The notes beneath the pieces were generated by a model. The model saw nothing but the letters and a program-made list of their open reading frames with translations. It had not been told where the DNA came from and did no database searches. DNA of 64,000 nucleotides from Neckera pumila. Its lineage: Eukaryota > Streptophyta > Bryopsida > Hypnales > Neckeraceae. The stretch's first letter is position 1. Each line of letters opens with the position of its first letter. This document shows positions 11,471 through 24,248 of the stretch, piece by piece. Where the stretch lies: NCBI GenBank assembly GCA_963969595.1, contig OZ018409.1, positions 31,447,282-31,511,281 of the forward strand, given 5' to 3'. A program made the translations under genes and the position numbers.

Positions 11471-12730
11471 GAGCATTTTTGTAAGCTCTATCCTAAAGAT
11501 ATTTTAGAATCCAAGGAGTCTTACGCCAATATTTATATATTTTTCTTTATTATAAATTCCATATCCTGTTGTCACCTTCACCTGATTAGGATGGGTGGTA
11601 TGAACAATCCATCTATATAATAGGTGTTTTATTGTGTTTTAGTATACTAAGTTCTTATATTGAGGCCATAATGTAATTTGGACATTGATAGGTGGGTATG
11701 TTTGTTAATTTTTGAGCTTTGCCCCTTAAGGTACGGAGATAACTTTTGTATTTTGAGGTATAGACAATAAGTTTGTTTTATAATGGTACTCTTAAGAAGA
11801 TTTTCAAATTCTAGAAATGGAAAGATGTGGTGTATGTTCTAATAGATTGCACTTTGATTTTAATCTTGTAAGGCTGCCAAAGCCAAATAATTGTACCTTG
11901 ATAAGAATTTAATACAATTTGATATGATTATTTTCATATCAAATGTTTATACTATAAGTTATACCTATTAGTTTCTTCACACTTTCTTCAAAATTCATAA
12001 TGATTTCAATTCTTCACAAAACATATTTAAAAGAAAATATCACTTATAGAAAATTTGTGATTTTATCTTTGAAAAATTTAAAACGTCTTTCAAAAGCAAT
12101 GACAAAGTGGAGTGTATAAAGTAAATATCATTAAAATATAACTACATGATCATTGGGTATGCTAATTTAAGGTCACTGGTGATATTCAACAAATTCATAA
12201 ATTTGCAACTATCATTTCAAAGGATTTTTGACTAAAATTAATATTAGTAAGAATGAAGAATCTATTTGATACAATCTAATTAGCCATTCTGGCTGTGCCA
12301 TGTAGAAACACTTCCAATAGAAGATTCATGGTATGCTTCCAAAGATAGTCTACTTCTACTTTTAATATTTCATGTTGGAAGCACATTCTATAACTAAGGG
12401 GTTGTAATATACAATCTTCTTGGGAGGCCATGACCATAGATTCTACAATACATATTGTTTTTAATTGATACATACAATATATATCTATATATCAAGTTGA
12501 ACTTGGAATTATTCCCTAAATAATCCTTCCTGAATTATGAGACATAAAAGCCATAATTATTACAAAAAATTGATGTAAAATTGTTATGTGATTAATATGT
12601 ATTTTATTGGTGTCTTTTATATTGGAAAAAATAATTCTTAATTTTATAAAAAGATTATTATGACTTTTTAATGATTATTTGTTTGAGACATTAATGTACT
12701 TATGGATACAATTAATCATATCACTAAAAT
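11471..12730. other. Intergenic, nothing recognised
   Basis: AT-rich DNA without a supported gene, repeat family or terminal structure. Confidence 0.5.
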
Positions 12731-12835
12731 CATAACAACCTCTATAATATTACAACTTAGGCACTCAAGTGCCTAATCATACTACTAAAATCACAATGAC
12801 CTCTATAATATCACAATTCAATTTTGAATAATATT
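12731..12835. repeat. Short direct duplication around a palindrome
   Basis: Two diverged copies of a roughly 45-base block ('ctaaaatca..a..acctctataatat..cacaa') stand side by side. The 14-bp perfect palindrome GGCACTCAAGTGCC lies, up to its centre, at the junction. It looks like a small local duplication; no function is suggested. Confidence 0.55.
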
Positions 12836-14786
12836 GTAGAAATTCAATTGCTTTTGTAATAGCCATAGGATACTTTGTACTATATATTATGTATTCTTTT
12901 CATGAAATATTTGAAAATCAAATGGATACTTCTAAAAAATTTCAAAGAAACTTTTCAGACAACAAAACTATAGATAAATACCATGTCTTTTTAAAATGTG
13001 ATATTAAAGAATAAAGAAGCACCAACTGCTAGTGTTGCTCTACATATTCAAATGTGAAGATGTAGTTTACTTGATTAATTTATTCTTATTGCGATTTTTT
13101 TAATCTTTTGCAAAGGTTATTTTGTAAAAATTATGATATAAATATTTTCATTAATTACTTTATATTGCACTATATAAATTTTTCCAAAAGATATTGTATG
13201 AGGATGTCAAAATTTTCATTTAAAGATTATACATACTTTGTTTATCTACGTTCTATCACAAGAAAAGTTGATGAAAGTAATATACTTAATGCGTAGCAAA
13301 GCAAGCACCAATTGCTAGTTAATCACTAAAATAACATGGAACCACCATTGTCTTGCAATTGTATCAAATTTAAAAAAAAATCTTTGAGCTTTCTCAAAAA
13401 GTGATATCTATAATAGAATTACAATTTAAGTCATTTTAAATCAAAGAAAAGATTCACAAAAGATCCACATGACAATATGACTTTGGCTCTTTTTGTGAGT
13501 TGTTTCCTTAGATTTTCTCCTTGTGTATCTATCATCATATGATGGGTTATAACTTTGTAGAACTCTAGATTTTGCCAAGAAACTAATAAATCCTACTTAT
13601 ATATGTAGGATTCTTAAGACAGTTATTTTTCTTTTCCATCCAATTGATCTAAGAAATGATTGAATTCTTTGATCTAAAGTAAGCATGTCTCCTAACCAAA
13701 ATGCATTGACTAATAGAACCACAATATATAAGAGCATCCACATACATGCTTCAAATAGGTGGCCTTGATGACTCTCTAATGGTCTGTATGAGAAAAGGTC
13801 TCCTACACAAGCCTTTAGAATAGGTAGAATTTGAGTTGGCTCCATAAAAACAAGCATGTTCCTTTAATAGTCAAAGGCATGCACAAGTGCTCTAAAGCTT
13901 ACATCAATGCACCTATCACATTGTTTAGTTTTATGAGATTTTGGTTCCTTGATTTAAAGCATTTTGTAATACTCAAGAAGCGTCACCTGATTGTCTAGAG
14001 TTAGGAGTGTAGGCAAGGTGGATGACTCGCCATAGACCTCAAAAACAAATTAAATCCAATGTGGGTCACTGGGTCCTCTAAATCATGAATTGAGGGCTAC
14101 TTTTCTTGAATATGGATGCAAGTGCTCTTATCCTTATATCCAAGTTGGAAGCTTTGAGTTTTAGAATAATGAATCTTGTCAACTTGAGGAATCCATTTGT
14201 CTTTATTCAATGAACTAGATGTGTAAGTTAAAGTAGGCTGTATGGACCTAGGCAATTGGAGTCCGATAAATCCCTATAAGAAAATTCCTTGTTCATTTGT
14301 TGGGTAGGTTATTTTGCATAATCGACGCATTATGCCAAGGTCCACCTATGTAATCAAGAATTAAGGAGTCTTCATCTAGAATCTTTTGTGTTCATCCCTA
14401 GAATCTTTATCATCTCTTTCATTTTTTACATATTTTAGCGGGCAATTTACATGGATATTATACTTTTATTTGGATATTCCACAAAAAAAGGGCCTCTTTG
14501 TGAGGCTCCGCCCTCCTTGTTTGACCCTTTTTCATGGAATGCCCTCACAATTGAGCATTACCCTATACGTGATGTTCAATTTTGAGGGACTCTAAAGGGA
14601 TTGACAAGATTTGCACTTGGACTGCCCTTGCATTTATTTGACATTCTCCACCAAATGTCACCCTATACAAATGAAGCAAAAGAAATCAATCTAAAAAATG
14701 AAATTCAACTCCACATTTGTTTGGGATGAGATCAAAAAGAGAATCAACTTTGAAAATTTTGAAACAAGAAGGGTGTAACCTTCAGG
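12836..14786. other. Intergenic, nothing recognised
   Basis: No gene, RNA or repeat family could be supported. Open frames of 60-90 codons occur but lack family resemblance and any splice context. Confidence 0.5.
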
Positions 14787-15077
14787 CATTAGAAGATATT
14801 TGAAGGCATTAGAGGGCCGTTTCAGGCCCGTTCCCAATGCTGTCCCGATTCTGTGAACAGCCAGTACGGGCTGTCAGAAAAAAAAATTCCAAAAAAAAAA
14901 AATTGCCCAAAATATCATTCTAAGCAATTTTTTTTATTTTATTTTTATTTTTTCGAAAAATGACGTGGCACTCTCTTGACCAAGTCAGCCCAACAGCTTT
15001 CCTGCGTTCCACAACGTGGAAACGCTGCAGAAACGCAGGACTCGCGGGCTCTTGGAGGCCTCGAATCTCTTCTAATG
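14787..15077 (-). mobile_element. CATTAG MITE m1 (hairpin-bearing)
   Basis: The ends are inverted: CATTAGAAGATATTTGA on the left and AATCTCTTCTAATG on the right. The interior has an A/T-rich centre, a 'ccacgtca' box, and a subterminal GC-rich hairpin block with CCTGCGTT and AACGCAGG arms near 15000-15045. Read on the minus strand it aligns with 62115-62398. It is about 291 bp with no coding capacity. The target duplication is unclear. Confidence 0.7.
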
Positions 15078-15740
15078 TTATAATCTAGGAAAACAACAAT
15101 ATTAGTTTATTGATATTGAATAGTAGGGATATTAAACAAAAAAAACATTGAATCAAGCAACATTGAATACAAGCAAAAATTTTAACAATTTTTTTAAAGG
15201 AATAAAATAAAATAATTAGATCTCCCATCGGACCAGTTGGACAAAGATGGTCTATTAGTTAGCCTGCTTGACAAAACCCTCACCATATTGTGCAATGTGA
15301 ATGCGATTGAAGATAGGATTTGAAAACTTAGATTTAAAAACCATAGCCAATGCAAGATTCTATGTCATAATCTTTGTCCATAGGATAGAGCCAATAAATG
15401 ATGGATGGCAAGGTGGGCTCCAAGAGTTTGTAAAATGAAGACAATGAAGGCAAATGAAAGAGTCCAAAATTCTAGCCAAATTCTAGCCAAATTCAATGCA
15501 TTACAAGGAGGGCCACATAGCTAGAGGTAGAACCACAATATTCATGTTTGGAGGGAACAAATTGAGTTTTACATGGATGTTATTGTTTCCTACAAATTCT
15601 TCCCACATAAATATGGAACCTCTAAGATGGATAACCCCTAAACCACCTTTTTGCTATTGTGTCTAATTAGACTATCATTAGACTAATTAAATTTTCATAT
15701 TTTCTTGTTGGCAAATAAAAGGAAGTTTTAATACACCAAA
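15078..15740. other. Intergenic, nothing recognised
   Basis: AT-rich, with a local duplication of 'attctagccaaattc' near 15470-15495. Nothing else was recognised. Confidence 0.5.
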
Positions 15741-15890
15741 AAATGGAACATTTGAACACAGTATGCAAAAGTTATAAAGGAGCAAAGTTTGGTTCTAAAA
15801 TTGTTTTTATTGTATAGTTAAATAATTCCTTTAGAAAATGTACACCTAGTGAAGATGGCGGTTTAGGATCAATGACGCATTTGGAGGGGG
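15741..15890 (+). repeat. Dispersed repeat R5, copy 1
   Basis: A degenerate counterpart of 20400-20590. Shared blocks are 'tatgcaaaagttat.aagga', 'ggttctaaaa', 'atgtacac', 'agatggcg.ttta' and 'atgacgc..tttgga'. The hairpin seen in the second copy is broken here. Confidence 0.4.
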
Positions 15891-16799
15891 CTCTTTGTTC
15901 ATGGAGCTATGGTGGGGTTCACCTGTATAAATTCTTTCTCAAATTTCTCTTATACTGACCCAATGAGACAAGTACACCAAAGTTTCAAGAATCCTCAAAC
16001 ATGAAAAATGTAGAAGGAAAACTAGTCTAACACAATGCATATCCTAATTGCCAAACCTATGAAACCTCAATTATCATTGTTAGTTATCATTGAAGGGGAA
16101 AACCCAAGTGTACTTATATTTGACGAAAAAATGACAAAGAATCCTAGATGTCCAAAAATAGATTAGATTTTATAGTTCTCTTGACAAATCAAGTCATTGT
16201 TATAGTGGATAAATCATCCCAACAAAGTTAATTGATATTTTTCATTTTTAAATGATATTTACTACTGGAATTGTTGTTTTATTGCCATGAATATAATATC
16301 TTTTACTTTTGGAATGTGGTTTTATTGCAAAAAATGTAGTTTCCCTATTGGATTTTTGTTTGATTACAAAATGAATTTTTGACATAGTAATTTTTGTTAT
16401 ATTATATATATAGTTAATCCCATTGTAAAAACACACTAAAATAATGGCGTAGTCATTTATATAGTAGTTTTCCACTTTACATTCTTGAAGGTGACTGAAG
16501 CTTTTAGAACAAATTTAGTAATTTCCTTACTTACAAGTTTCCTTCCTTTTCTATTGCAATCTAGTTTTTGAAATTCTACTATAGTAGGAGTTAAGAAGAA
16601 AGAAAACAATTCAAATAAATAAAAAAATTAAATTATCAAATCAACCATCATTCTTTGAGCCAAGTTCACTTTACACTATTGGAAGATACCAATAGATGTT
16701 AAATTTTGCTCTTGGTCTTGACTCTTAGTTGCTAGTGTAAAGACCCTCTACATGTGCTTATACCATTCATAAATGATACTATGAGATCAATGTTTTTGA
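15891..16799. other. Intergenic, nothing recognised
   Basis: No supported feature. Confidence 0.5.
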
Positions 16800-16803
16800 T
16801 TAA

Positions 16804-17714
16804 CCCCTAAAGGACCATTGTCCCTTCGGGGGACAAATGCGTTTTGGGGCAAGTACCTACGGGCTCAAATTTTCTCTTGATTTTTTGACACTTTTTTGAG
16901 AGACAGAAAAGCTCATTAGCTTTGTGGGAATATATATTTTTTTTAACAATTGGTACCCGGGAACAAAAGTTATGACCAAATAAGCTCAAAACAAGGGATG
17001 AAGGGCAGCTCGGGCAGCTCAAAAATTTGCAATTTTTTTTTTTAGTATTTTTTTCTCAAAGATTATATTTTTGTCTATCTAGAAAGCTTTGATCAATTCA
17101 TTTGGATTTGTTATGAGAAAGTTATAGACATTCTTGTTTTTCAGGCAGTTAGAGCATCTTTTTGAAAAAAACAACTGGTAGGATTCATTTTTTAATGCAA
17201 TTTTTCAAATTTTTCAATTTTTTTTCCCATGGCTTAGTTTACTTGCTAGAATAATCTCACCATTGGGATTAGTGCACTTTAATTCCATCTAAAATATTCA
17301 GCTTTTCCTTCTATCTCTTACCTACTTCTACTTAACAATTTTTTTAACAATGAAAATTAAGTTTTTTTGAATTCATTTTTTTCCACTAGATTCTCAATTC
17401 AATTCTCCACTATAAATATTTAAAGCTCAAAACTCCATAGTGCAAAAAGTTAAAGTTAAAAATGTTCAAAGTCAAAAAATCCAGTCCCACAATGTTCTGA
17501 AAAACTTGTTTTTTTCACTTTAAATGCAAATATCTTGCAATCTGTGCGGTCAAAAGTTTTGAAATTTTTTCCACACATTCTCATACTAGTTAGATGTAAG
17601 ATCCTATGGTTAGCTGTGCAAAAGATACATTTTTAAATTTTTTTTCACTCTTTGCTATAAAAATGGCAGTTTTAGGTGTTTTTTGGCAGAAAAAAGGCCT
17701 TAGGCCTTTAGGGG
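16804..17714 (-). mobile_element. TTAA element C
   Basis: A 911-bp element between TTAA at 16800-16803 and 17715-17718, in the opposite orientation to element A. It begins CCCCTAAAGGACCATTG followed by TCCCTTCGGGGGA (the subterminal palindrome) and ends AGGCCTTAGGCCTTTAGGGG. It belongs to the same subfamily as the copies at 6471, 22278 and 49905. It is non-coding, and its termini are among the best preserved in the window. Confidence 0.9.
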
Positions 17715-17718
17715 TTAA

Positions 17719-19845
17719 AATCCTCTTTCAGTAGGAGATGCTTCAAGGAATTGGGATATATGACATTATTTAGATGGTAATAAGACTCACGGAAGTTAGT
17801 TGAAGATTTATTATTGCTTATTTTAGGTTATATTTTGGATATTTGTGCACCCCCATATAAAGATTGTTTTGTATTATTGGGTCAGATGCTTTGAAAATTC
17901 ATAGAATTTTCAATTTTTATTGGAAAAAAAGTAATACCATGAAGGTTTGTTTTGAGATAAAATTGGACACCTATGAATAATAAATATCTGACTAAATGAG
18001 CTGTCTACAAAGATTCTAGAGTATGATTATACTCTAGGATGGTGATAGGCTGGCATGATTTGACATGGCTTCTATAATTCTTGTCTTTCATCTTGCTTTC
18101 AACCGAGCCTAACTTACATTGGACCTCCAATATCCAAATCCGGATATTTTGTATCTAATTATATGGTTTGTGATGCATTTCTAATGATTATAATGTTAGT
18201 TTCTAATTTCACACACCAATGACAAGTTAATTATATATTCATATATATGCCACTTTTATTTATACATTAATGATGCTCAAAGAAGAAACAAACTGTAATT
18301 AAAACCAAGTAGAAAATTCCAGGATTTTCATTACATTTGTAATACAAGAATGGCTCTATTTGTAAATACACTAAGGTAGGACCACCTATTTCTGACTAGG
18401 GACCTATATCCAACTTAGAAGGTGCAATTATTTCTAGACAAGCATGGAATAAATTTCCAACCAAAGCTTGAAATGTGTTTTTTCTCCTTTTCAAGGTCGG
18501 AACTAACAAGGTCATGAAAAATGTCCCAAAGTAGTGAACAAGAAAGCAAGAATTAGTGAGTGGGAAAGTAGTTCTTAAATGATCAGAATTGGAAAAGTCT
18601 AGACATTGGCTACGGATTTTGAGCACTTTTTGGCTCTTAAAATTCATTTTAATTTCAATTTTAGGAATAAAATTACAAAAAATTAGCAATCTTCATATTT
18701 CCTATCTTCCTACATGGGCAAAATTTGCATTGCCTCATACTACTCATGATCTTTCCCAAAATTGCTTAAGATAACTATACCTAAAATTGCACAAATAAGC
18801 TCTGTGGTATGACCAAAATGCTCTAGAAAATGAACAAATTTTTTTGTATATTGATGAATGACTATGAGTCAAAATACAAGTGGTTCCATAATTTTTGGAC
18901 GCATTGTAAATTAGCTACAAATTTTCAAAGTTGCAAGGTGTAGGGTGCTAAAAGTGTCATGTATAATCCATTTGATGCACATAAAGATATGACACTAGTA
19001 GTATCATAACATGCCATAGAAAAGAAGTTGAAACAATAGAAAGTGTACCCAAAATTGACCACTTGTAAGGTTGCTACCTTCATAGTACTATAAATATAGT
19101 TGCACACTACTCAAAATGGACCCCAACTCCACCTTAAGATAGTCAACCCATTTCCATCCACTTAAGCAATTATGCGTATCTGAAGCACGATTTTCTTGTG
19201 TGAGAATGTTTTTTTGTGTGCAAAAATAGTTTGATTGGAAGGGTTCCATATTTTTTCACAATTTTATTTTTCAAAACATAACTACTATGAATTTTTTAGT
19301 TAAAGATTATGATTGACCTATACTAGTTATATAGGTCTTCATATTTCCAACCACAGGATGGTTGCAAAATCGCCCAAGGGCTAATTGTATATAGAATTGA
19401 AAGTCTTGCAACCAATCATAATGTGCCACAACTGCACCAATAATTGCGCCATAATCGATCATTATTCATCTCTATATGGACGGAATGAGAGCAACTTATG
19501 TAACCAAAATTGGAGGGGGATCAAAAATGGATCGACTACCTTACACTTGTCTTTGTAATGTGTACCATTTTGGATATCCTCCCTATTCATTTTTCCTTCA
19601 AAAAATAGGGGTTGATTTTGAGTAATGGTCTATTTTAGGTGTAGTTATCTTACCTTAATCCTTGAAAGATCCTTCGGATCCTTCTATATGACCTATATTT
19701 AGCCTTATAACACTTTCAATTGTGGTTTAATGTATGAATTGTGATACATTGTTATTTTACGTACTATCATGGTCATTAATTTACTTTGTACTGAAAAGTA
19801 TTGGTCAATGTTTTTTCTGATCAAATACCGCCAATTGATAATATA
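17719..19845. other. Intergenic, nothing recognised
   Basis: AT-rich; a few small palindromes such as CTAGAGTATGATTATACTCTAG near 18015-18036, otherwise no supported feature. Confidence 0.5.
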
Positions 19846-20170
19846 AGGTAGCAGCACCCATAACCCTCACTGTACCCATAACCATCACCTCTAAAATCTT
19901 AGAAGATCTTTAGAAGTTAATAGATGTGATTGCAAGGATGTACTACATTTGAACATCCAACCCAAGTGTTGGTATTACATGCATTGATACTTGGCTCATT
20001 AAAAAATTCGCAACTTATTTTCACAATCATGTCCAAATAATACATTCAAAATTGCTCATGAAATTTTTTTCTCTTTGCAAATGGGGTTCAATAATTTGTT
20101 GGCTGCCTATTAATAGAAATCATGTTCAAAAGCTTTAAATTCACGGTTATGAGTGCTGCTACCCTTACTA
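19846..20170 (+). repeat. Dispersed repeat R2, copy 2
   Basis: Counterpart of 3700-4010, same orientation. It has gained a short internal duplication of 'acccataacc.tcac' near 19857-19887. Confidence 0.5.
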
Positions 20171-20399
20171 TATGGCCCTTCAGACCCTTGAATGGTTAAG
20201 TGATCGGCTATGGGTGGCCCCACTTTAGAGTGATACAGCATGTCAGTCCTTGCAAGCAGTCAGATCATCAGGAGACAATGCAATGCAAGAGTCAATCTTA
20301 GTCAGTAAGCTTAAGGTAGGCAACCCCAAAGCACTACTTTTTGCTACTGAGCCTATTTTCTATTATCGAATTGGTGATAATTTCATAAGTTCTTGTGGG

Positions 20400-20590
20400 C
20401 AAGTGAAAGGAGGTTCCAACGCACTAAAGAACGTGGCATTTGGATACCATATGCAAAAGTTATTAAGGAATGAAGTTGGGTTCTAAAAGCGCCATCTATG
20501 CTCTAGTAAGAAACTGAATTTCGAGATGTACACACAGCATAGATGGCGCTTTAAGGTCAGTGGCGCTTTTTGGATGTCTACCTTAATCTT
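20400..20590 (+). repeat. Dispersed repeat R5, copy 2, with hairpin
   Basis: The stretch contains an almost perfect stem: AAAGCGCCATCTATGCT at 20486-20502 pairs with its reverse complement at 20536-20552, around a 33-base loop. A related, decayed stretch lies at 15741-15890. The stem could reflect a small foldback element; there is no open frame. Confidence 0.5.
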
Positions 20591-21700
20591 TACCAAATGG
20601 AATCACTCGCTGAATCAGTAACGTGATTGGATGATGGTCTCTTGCACATTTTAGTCATTCCAAATTCTCAACCAATGTCTGGGGCGAACTGCCGGTTAGT
20701 TCATTGTTAGCCGGGTGGAATTGGGAAAAAAATTGGTTGTAATTTTAAAACTTTGAAAAAAAATCGGTTAAAAATCTATAAAATTTCTATTTGGAGTAAA
20801 AAAATAGAAAAAAAAATGGACTTGATATTTGAAAAAATGGTTTAAAATGGGAGTTAGAGGAAAATAACTAAATTTTCTTAAAACTAAAAAATATCCCAAA
20901 TGTTGATCTTGACATGCCATTGTAGACATAAGGTAACCAACCCTATTGTTGTCTCAATTTTGAATTTGATCCTCTAGAAGTATGAGAGTGTTAGATAAAT
21001 TTTTCTCTCAAACATGCATAATTAACAATGAAGTGAGAAAGAAGTGGTTTCAGATTTTTTCTAGTGTGTTTGTAATTTCTATAAGTTTTGGAAGTATGCA
21101 TCCAAAAAATGCATAAGAGCCATAGGCTCTTCCAATTTGAAAGAACAGAGAGTTGATAATAGTCATATTCCATCCTAAAACTAACAAAATCCAAAACAAT
21201 AGTCATCATCCCAAGAGCCCTTTATAGCCACTCCATTGACAGGAAGTAGCTTCCCAAATTCTATTGTTCCAAAAAGCAACTTTAAAGAGTCTAAACTTGT
21301 CACTTATACTTTTGATTCTACCACATTCACCTTCCAATTTGGCCACAAACAACCGAATTTTTCCTAAATTGAAAACGAACAATTTCAAAATGACTTGATG
21401 GCAAAAACAAGGCTTCTTGGAGGGTGGCGGAAATAGGGTTGGTTATCTTTAGTTAGTTGAAAGAAGATTCTAGGCTCTCTTGTAATGCATTTTTGAACTT
21501 AGTGTGAATTAACTATTAATTTTTAAAGTATTGAAAATAGGTGTACCTAAAATTGATTCTAGGCTCTGATGTATGGAAGTTTTCTATTTTAGGCAAAAAA
21601 TTTGGTGGGATGTTTTTGCAACTAGGTCACAATTAGGTGTTGTTACCTAATTGATCATTTGAATTGAATGTCCTTAGTCAATTAAAGAAATTTAAACTAA
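20591..21700. other. Intergenic, nothing recognised
   Basis: No gene or repeat family supported. Confidence 0.5.
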
Positions 21701-23243
21701 CATCTAAATGCTCAAGCCTTCTTTGAGTTTGCTTGAATCTAAACATAAAGTAAAATCTTTAATCATTTTTATCAATCTTTTTCAATTGTATCTATTAGTT
21801 ATAACCTACACAAGTTAAAAATCATGAAGTGAAAAAACACAACAATTTAACATATGGATTCATTGAAAGGTTATAATGTTTAATTACAAGAAAATTAAAA
21901 AAACTGATGAAAATTGAAGGCTTACAATCCTTTTTTAACATGTGAAGTCTAAAATTATGGTCATAAAAAATACTAGGTTAAAGGAATAACATTACTATTT
22001 ATAATAACAAATTCATGCCATTTCAAAATCTACTCTGAAATTTGTCTAGATGAATTTCCAATGTGATTTTCCCTCCAAGATTCATTGCATTTGAGACTCA
22101 TCTTTATGGAGCTCTTAAAACTAAAAAATCAAGTTTTGCAATAGTTATTCTTGCACAAAATAGTGATAAAAAAATAGAGATTTTTTTTCAAAATCTAATT
22201 TTGGTGCTAAAAAATGAATTCAAAGTGTATTCACCTAAAAAGGAAGATACTTCAAAAAGTAAGTCGGTAAGATTTAACCCCTAAAAGCCCGTTGTCCCTT
22301 TAGGGGACAAATGCGTTTTTGGGCAAGTACCTACGGGTTGAAATTTTCTCCTGATTTTTTGAAACTTTTTTTGGAAGTAGAAAAGCTGATTATCTTTGTG
22401 GGAATATAATTTTCTTCACAATCGGTGCCCGGGAACAAAAGTTATGACCAAATAAGCTCAAAACAGGGGACGGGCAGCAAGAAAAATTTGCACTTTTTTT
22501 TTTTTTCTTGGTATTTTTTTTCTCATAGATTATAGTTTTGTCTATCTTAAAAGATTTGATTCATTTCACTTGGATTTGTTGTGAGAAAGTTATGAACATT
22601 CTTGTTTTTTGGGTAGTTAAAGCATCTTTTTGAAAAAAATAACTTCTAGGATTCATTTCCGAATGCAATTTTTCAAATTTTTCAAATTTTTTTTTGGCAT
22701 AGTTTAGTTTACTTGCTAGAATAATCTCACCATTGGAATTAGTGCGTTTTAATTCCATCTAATATATATGAATGTTTTAGACTTTCCTTCTATCTCATAC
22801 CTACTTCTACTTAACAATTTTTTTAATAATAGAAATTAAGCTTTTTTTAATTCTTTTTTTTTGGTAGATTTTCAACTCAATTCTCCACTATAAACATTTA
22901 GAGCTCAAAACTCTGTAGTGCAAAATTTTTAGGTTAAAAATGTTCAAAGTCAAAAAATCCAGTCCCACAATGTGCTGAAAAATTTGTTTTTTTCACTTTG
23001 AATGTAGATATCTTGCAATCTGTGCGGTCAAAAATTCTGAAATTATTTCCATACAATTTTATACTAGTTAGGTGCAAGATCCTTTGATTAGATTTCCAAA
23101 AAAAACGTTTTTAATTTTTTTTCACTCTTTGCTAAAAAAATGGCAGTTTGGGGTATTTTTTTGGCAAAAAAAGGGCCTTGGGCCTTTAGGGATTTGACTT
23201 CAAAGTTGGTAGCACCAAAACGTGATACCTTGCACATTTAGGG
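21701..23243 (+). mobile_element. K-type TTAA element D' interrupted by element D
   Basis: The flanks of element D together form a decayed copy of the 0.64-kb K-type element (complete at 37852-38489). The left part 21701-22273 aligns from 'ctaaatgctcaagcc' onward through 'cacaacaat..a', 'tcaaaatctactct', 'atgaattt..aatgtgattttc' and 'tttgagactcat'. The right part 23198-23243 carries 'cttcaaagtt', 'caccaaa' and 'catttaggg'. The join falls exactly where K and P carry an uninterrupted TTTAACTTCAAAG. Both outer TTAA sites are decayed. Without D the element is about 0.62 kb. Confidence 0.7.
22278..23193 (-). mobile_element. TTAA element D (nested)
   Basis: A roughly 916-bp element between TTAA at 22274-22277 and a decayed TTGA at 23194-23197. 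It begins CCCCTAAAAGCCCGTTG with the palindrome-like TCCCTTTAGGGGA, and ends GGGCCTTGGGCCTTTAGGG. Same subfamily and orientation as element C. It sits inside the older K-type element D'. It is non-coding. Confidence 0.85.
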
Positions 23244-24244
23244 ATTCAAAAGATGTGGACATCGTAACACTTGTAAATCCTTCTATTTCTTTTATCAATT
23301 TAAACATGCATGTGTGTATATATGCATTCTTATATATGTATCCTTAATTTTGAACATGTATATATAGTTAGAGGTTTTTACAAACCAAATATCATCACTA
23401 TGATTTTGACATTCTTTAGCTTTTGATGTACTTGAAAAATTTGTTAGATTTGTTATAGAATGTGATTGTCTTGAGTTGGATGCATTTAGCTTACTTTTGA
23501 AAGTATGCATTCTAATTTGGTAAAAATTTCATTTGTGATAATTGGAACAAAAAATGGATCAAATCAAAGATAGTAGATTAGTAAAAATATTCTTAAGTTA
23601 CAATGTTTATTATTATATATATAATTTATGTTTTTTTATATATTTTAAGAAAATCTAAGAAAAGAAATATAAAATGACCAAAATATCATTTGCTTCTCCA
23701 ATTATTTGTTTTCTAACACTGAACAATTGTTCATTGTTCTTGAAAAGAATTGTAAAAAAATTCAATTGTACTACTATGTATGGTGGTTATGGTTGTGAAT
23801 TAATATTTCTGAAATTAGATGCTAGAAAAAAAAATTTGGAATATGTATTTTTCTGTTAGGGGCATTTTTCAAATCACACATTTTGCCAATTTCCATCAAT
23901 TATTTGACAAGGAATGTTGAACTTGACTACCTAGAATGGTATTGTAGTTTTTGGAATACCCATAATGGAATGCAAATGAATGATCATCAAATTATGAATT
24001 CATCCCATAAACTAAATTTTGTGAAAATAAAAAATATTGGATTTAAAACATGTTTGCAACTTTTTTTGTCTCTAAAGATGTTTAGGACTTTAACTCAAAA
24101 AATTCAATTTAGAATATGGTTGCAACTTATTTTTGTCTTTGAAGAAGTTTGGGACATAATTCTAAACAAGATTAGATTTAGAACATGGGTGCAACTTATT
24201 TTTGACTCCAAAGAAGTTTAGGACTTAATTCTTTCACTAGGCTA
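23244..24244. other. Intergenic with a small tandem triplication
   Basis: No gene was recognised. Between about 24025 and 24225 three diverged copies of a roughly 65-70-base block ('tttagaa.atggttgcaactt.tttt' then 'aagaagttt.ggac') follow one another. The resulting 112-codon open frame is a repeat artefact. Confidence 0.5.
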
Positions 24245-24248
24245 TTAA

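Noticed and set aside
23883..24221. 112-codon plus-strand frame with repeated segments
   Set aside because: The apparent protein repeats come from a small AT-rich DNA triplication; no gene signals.
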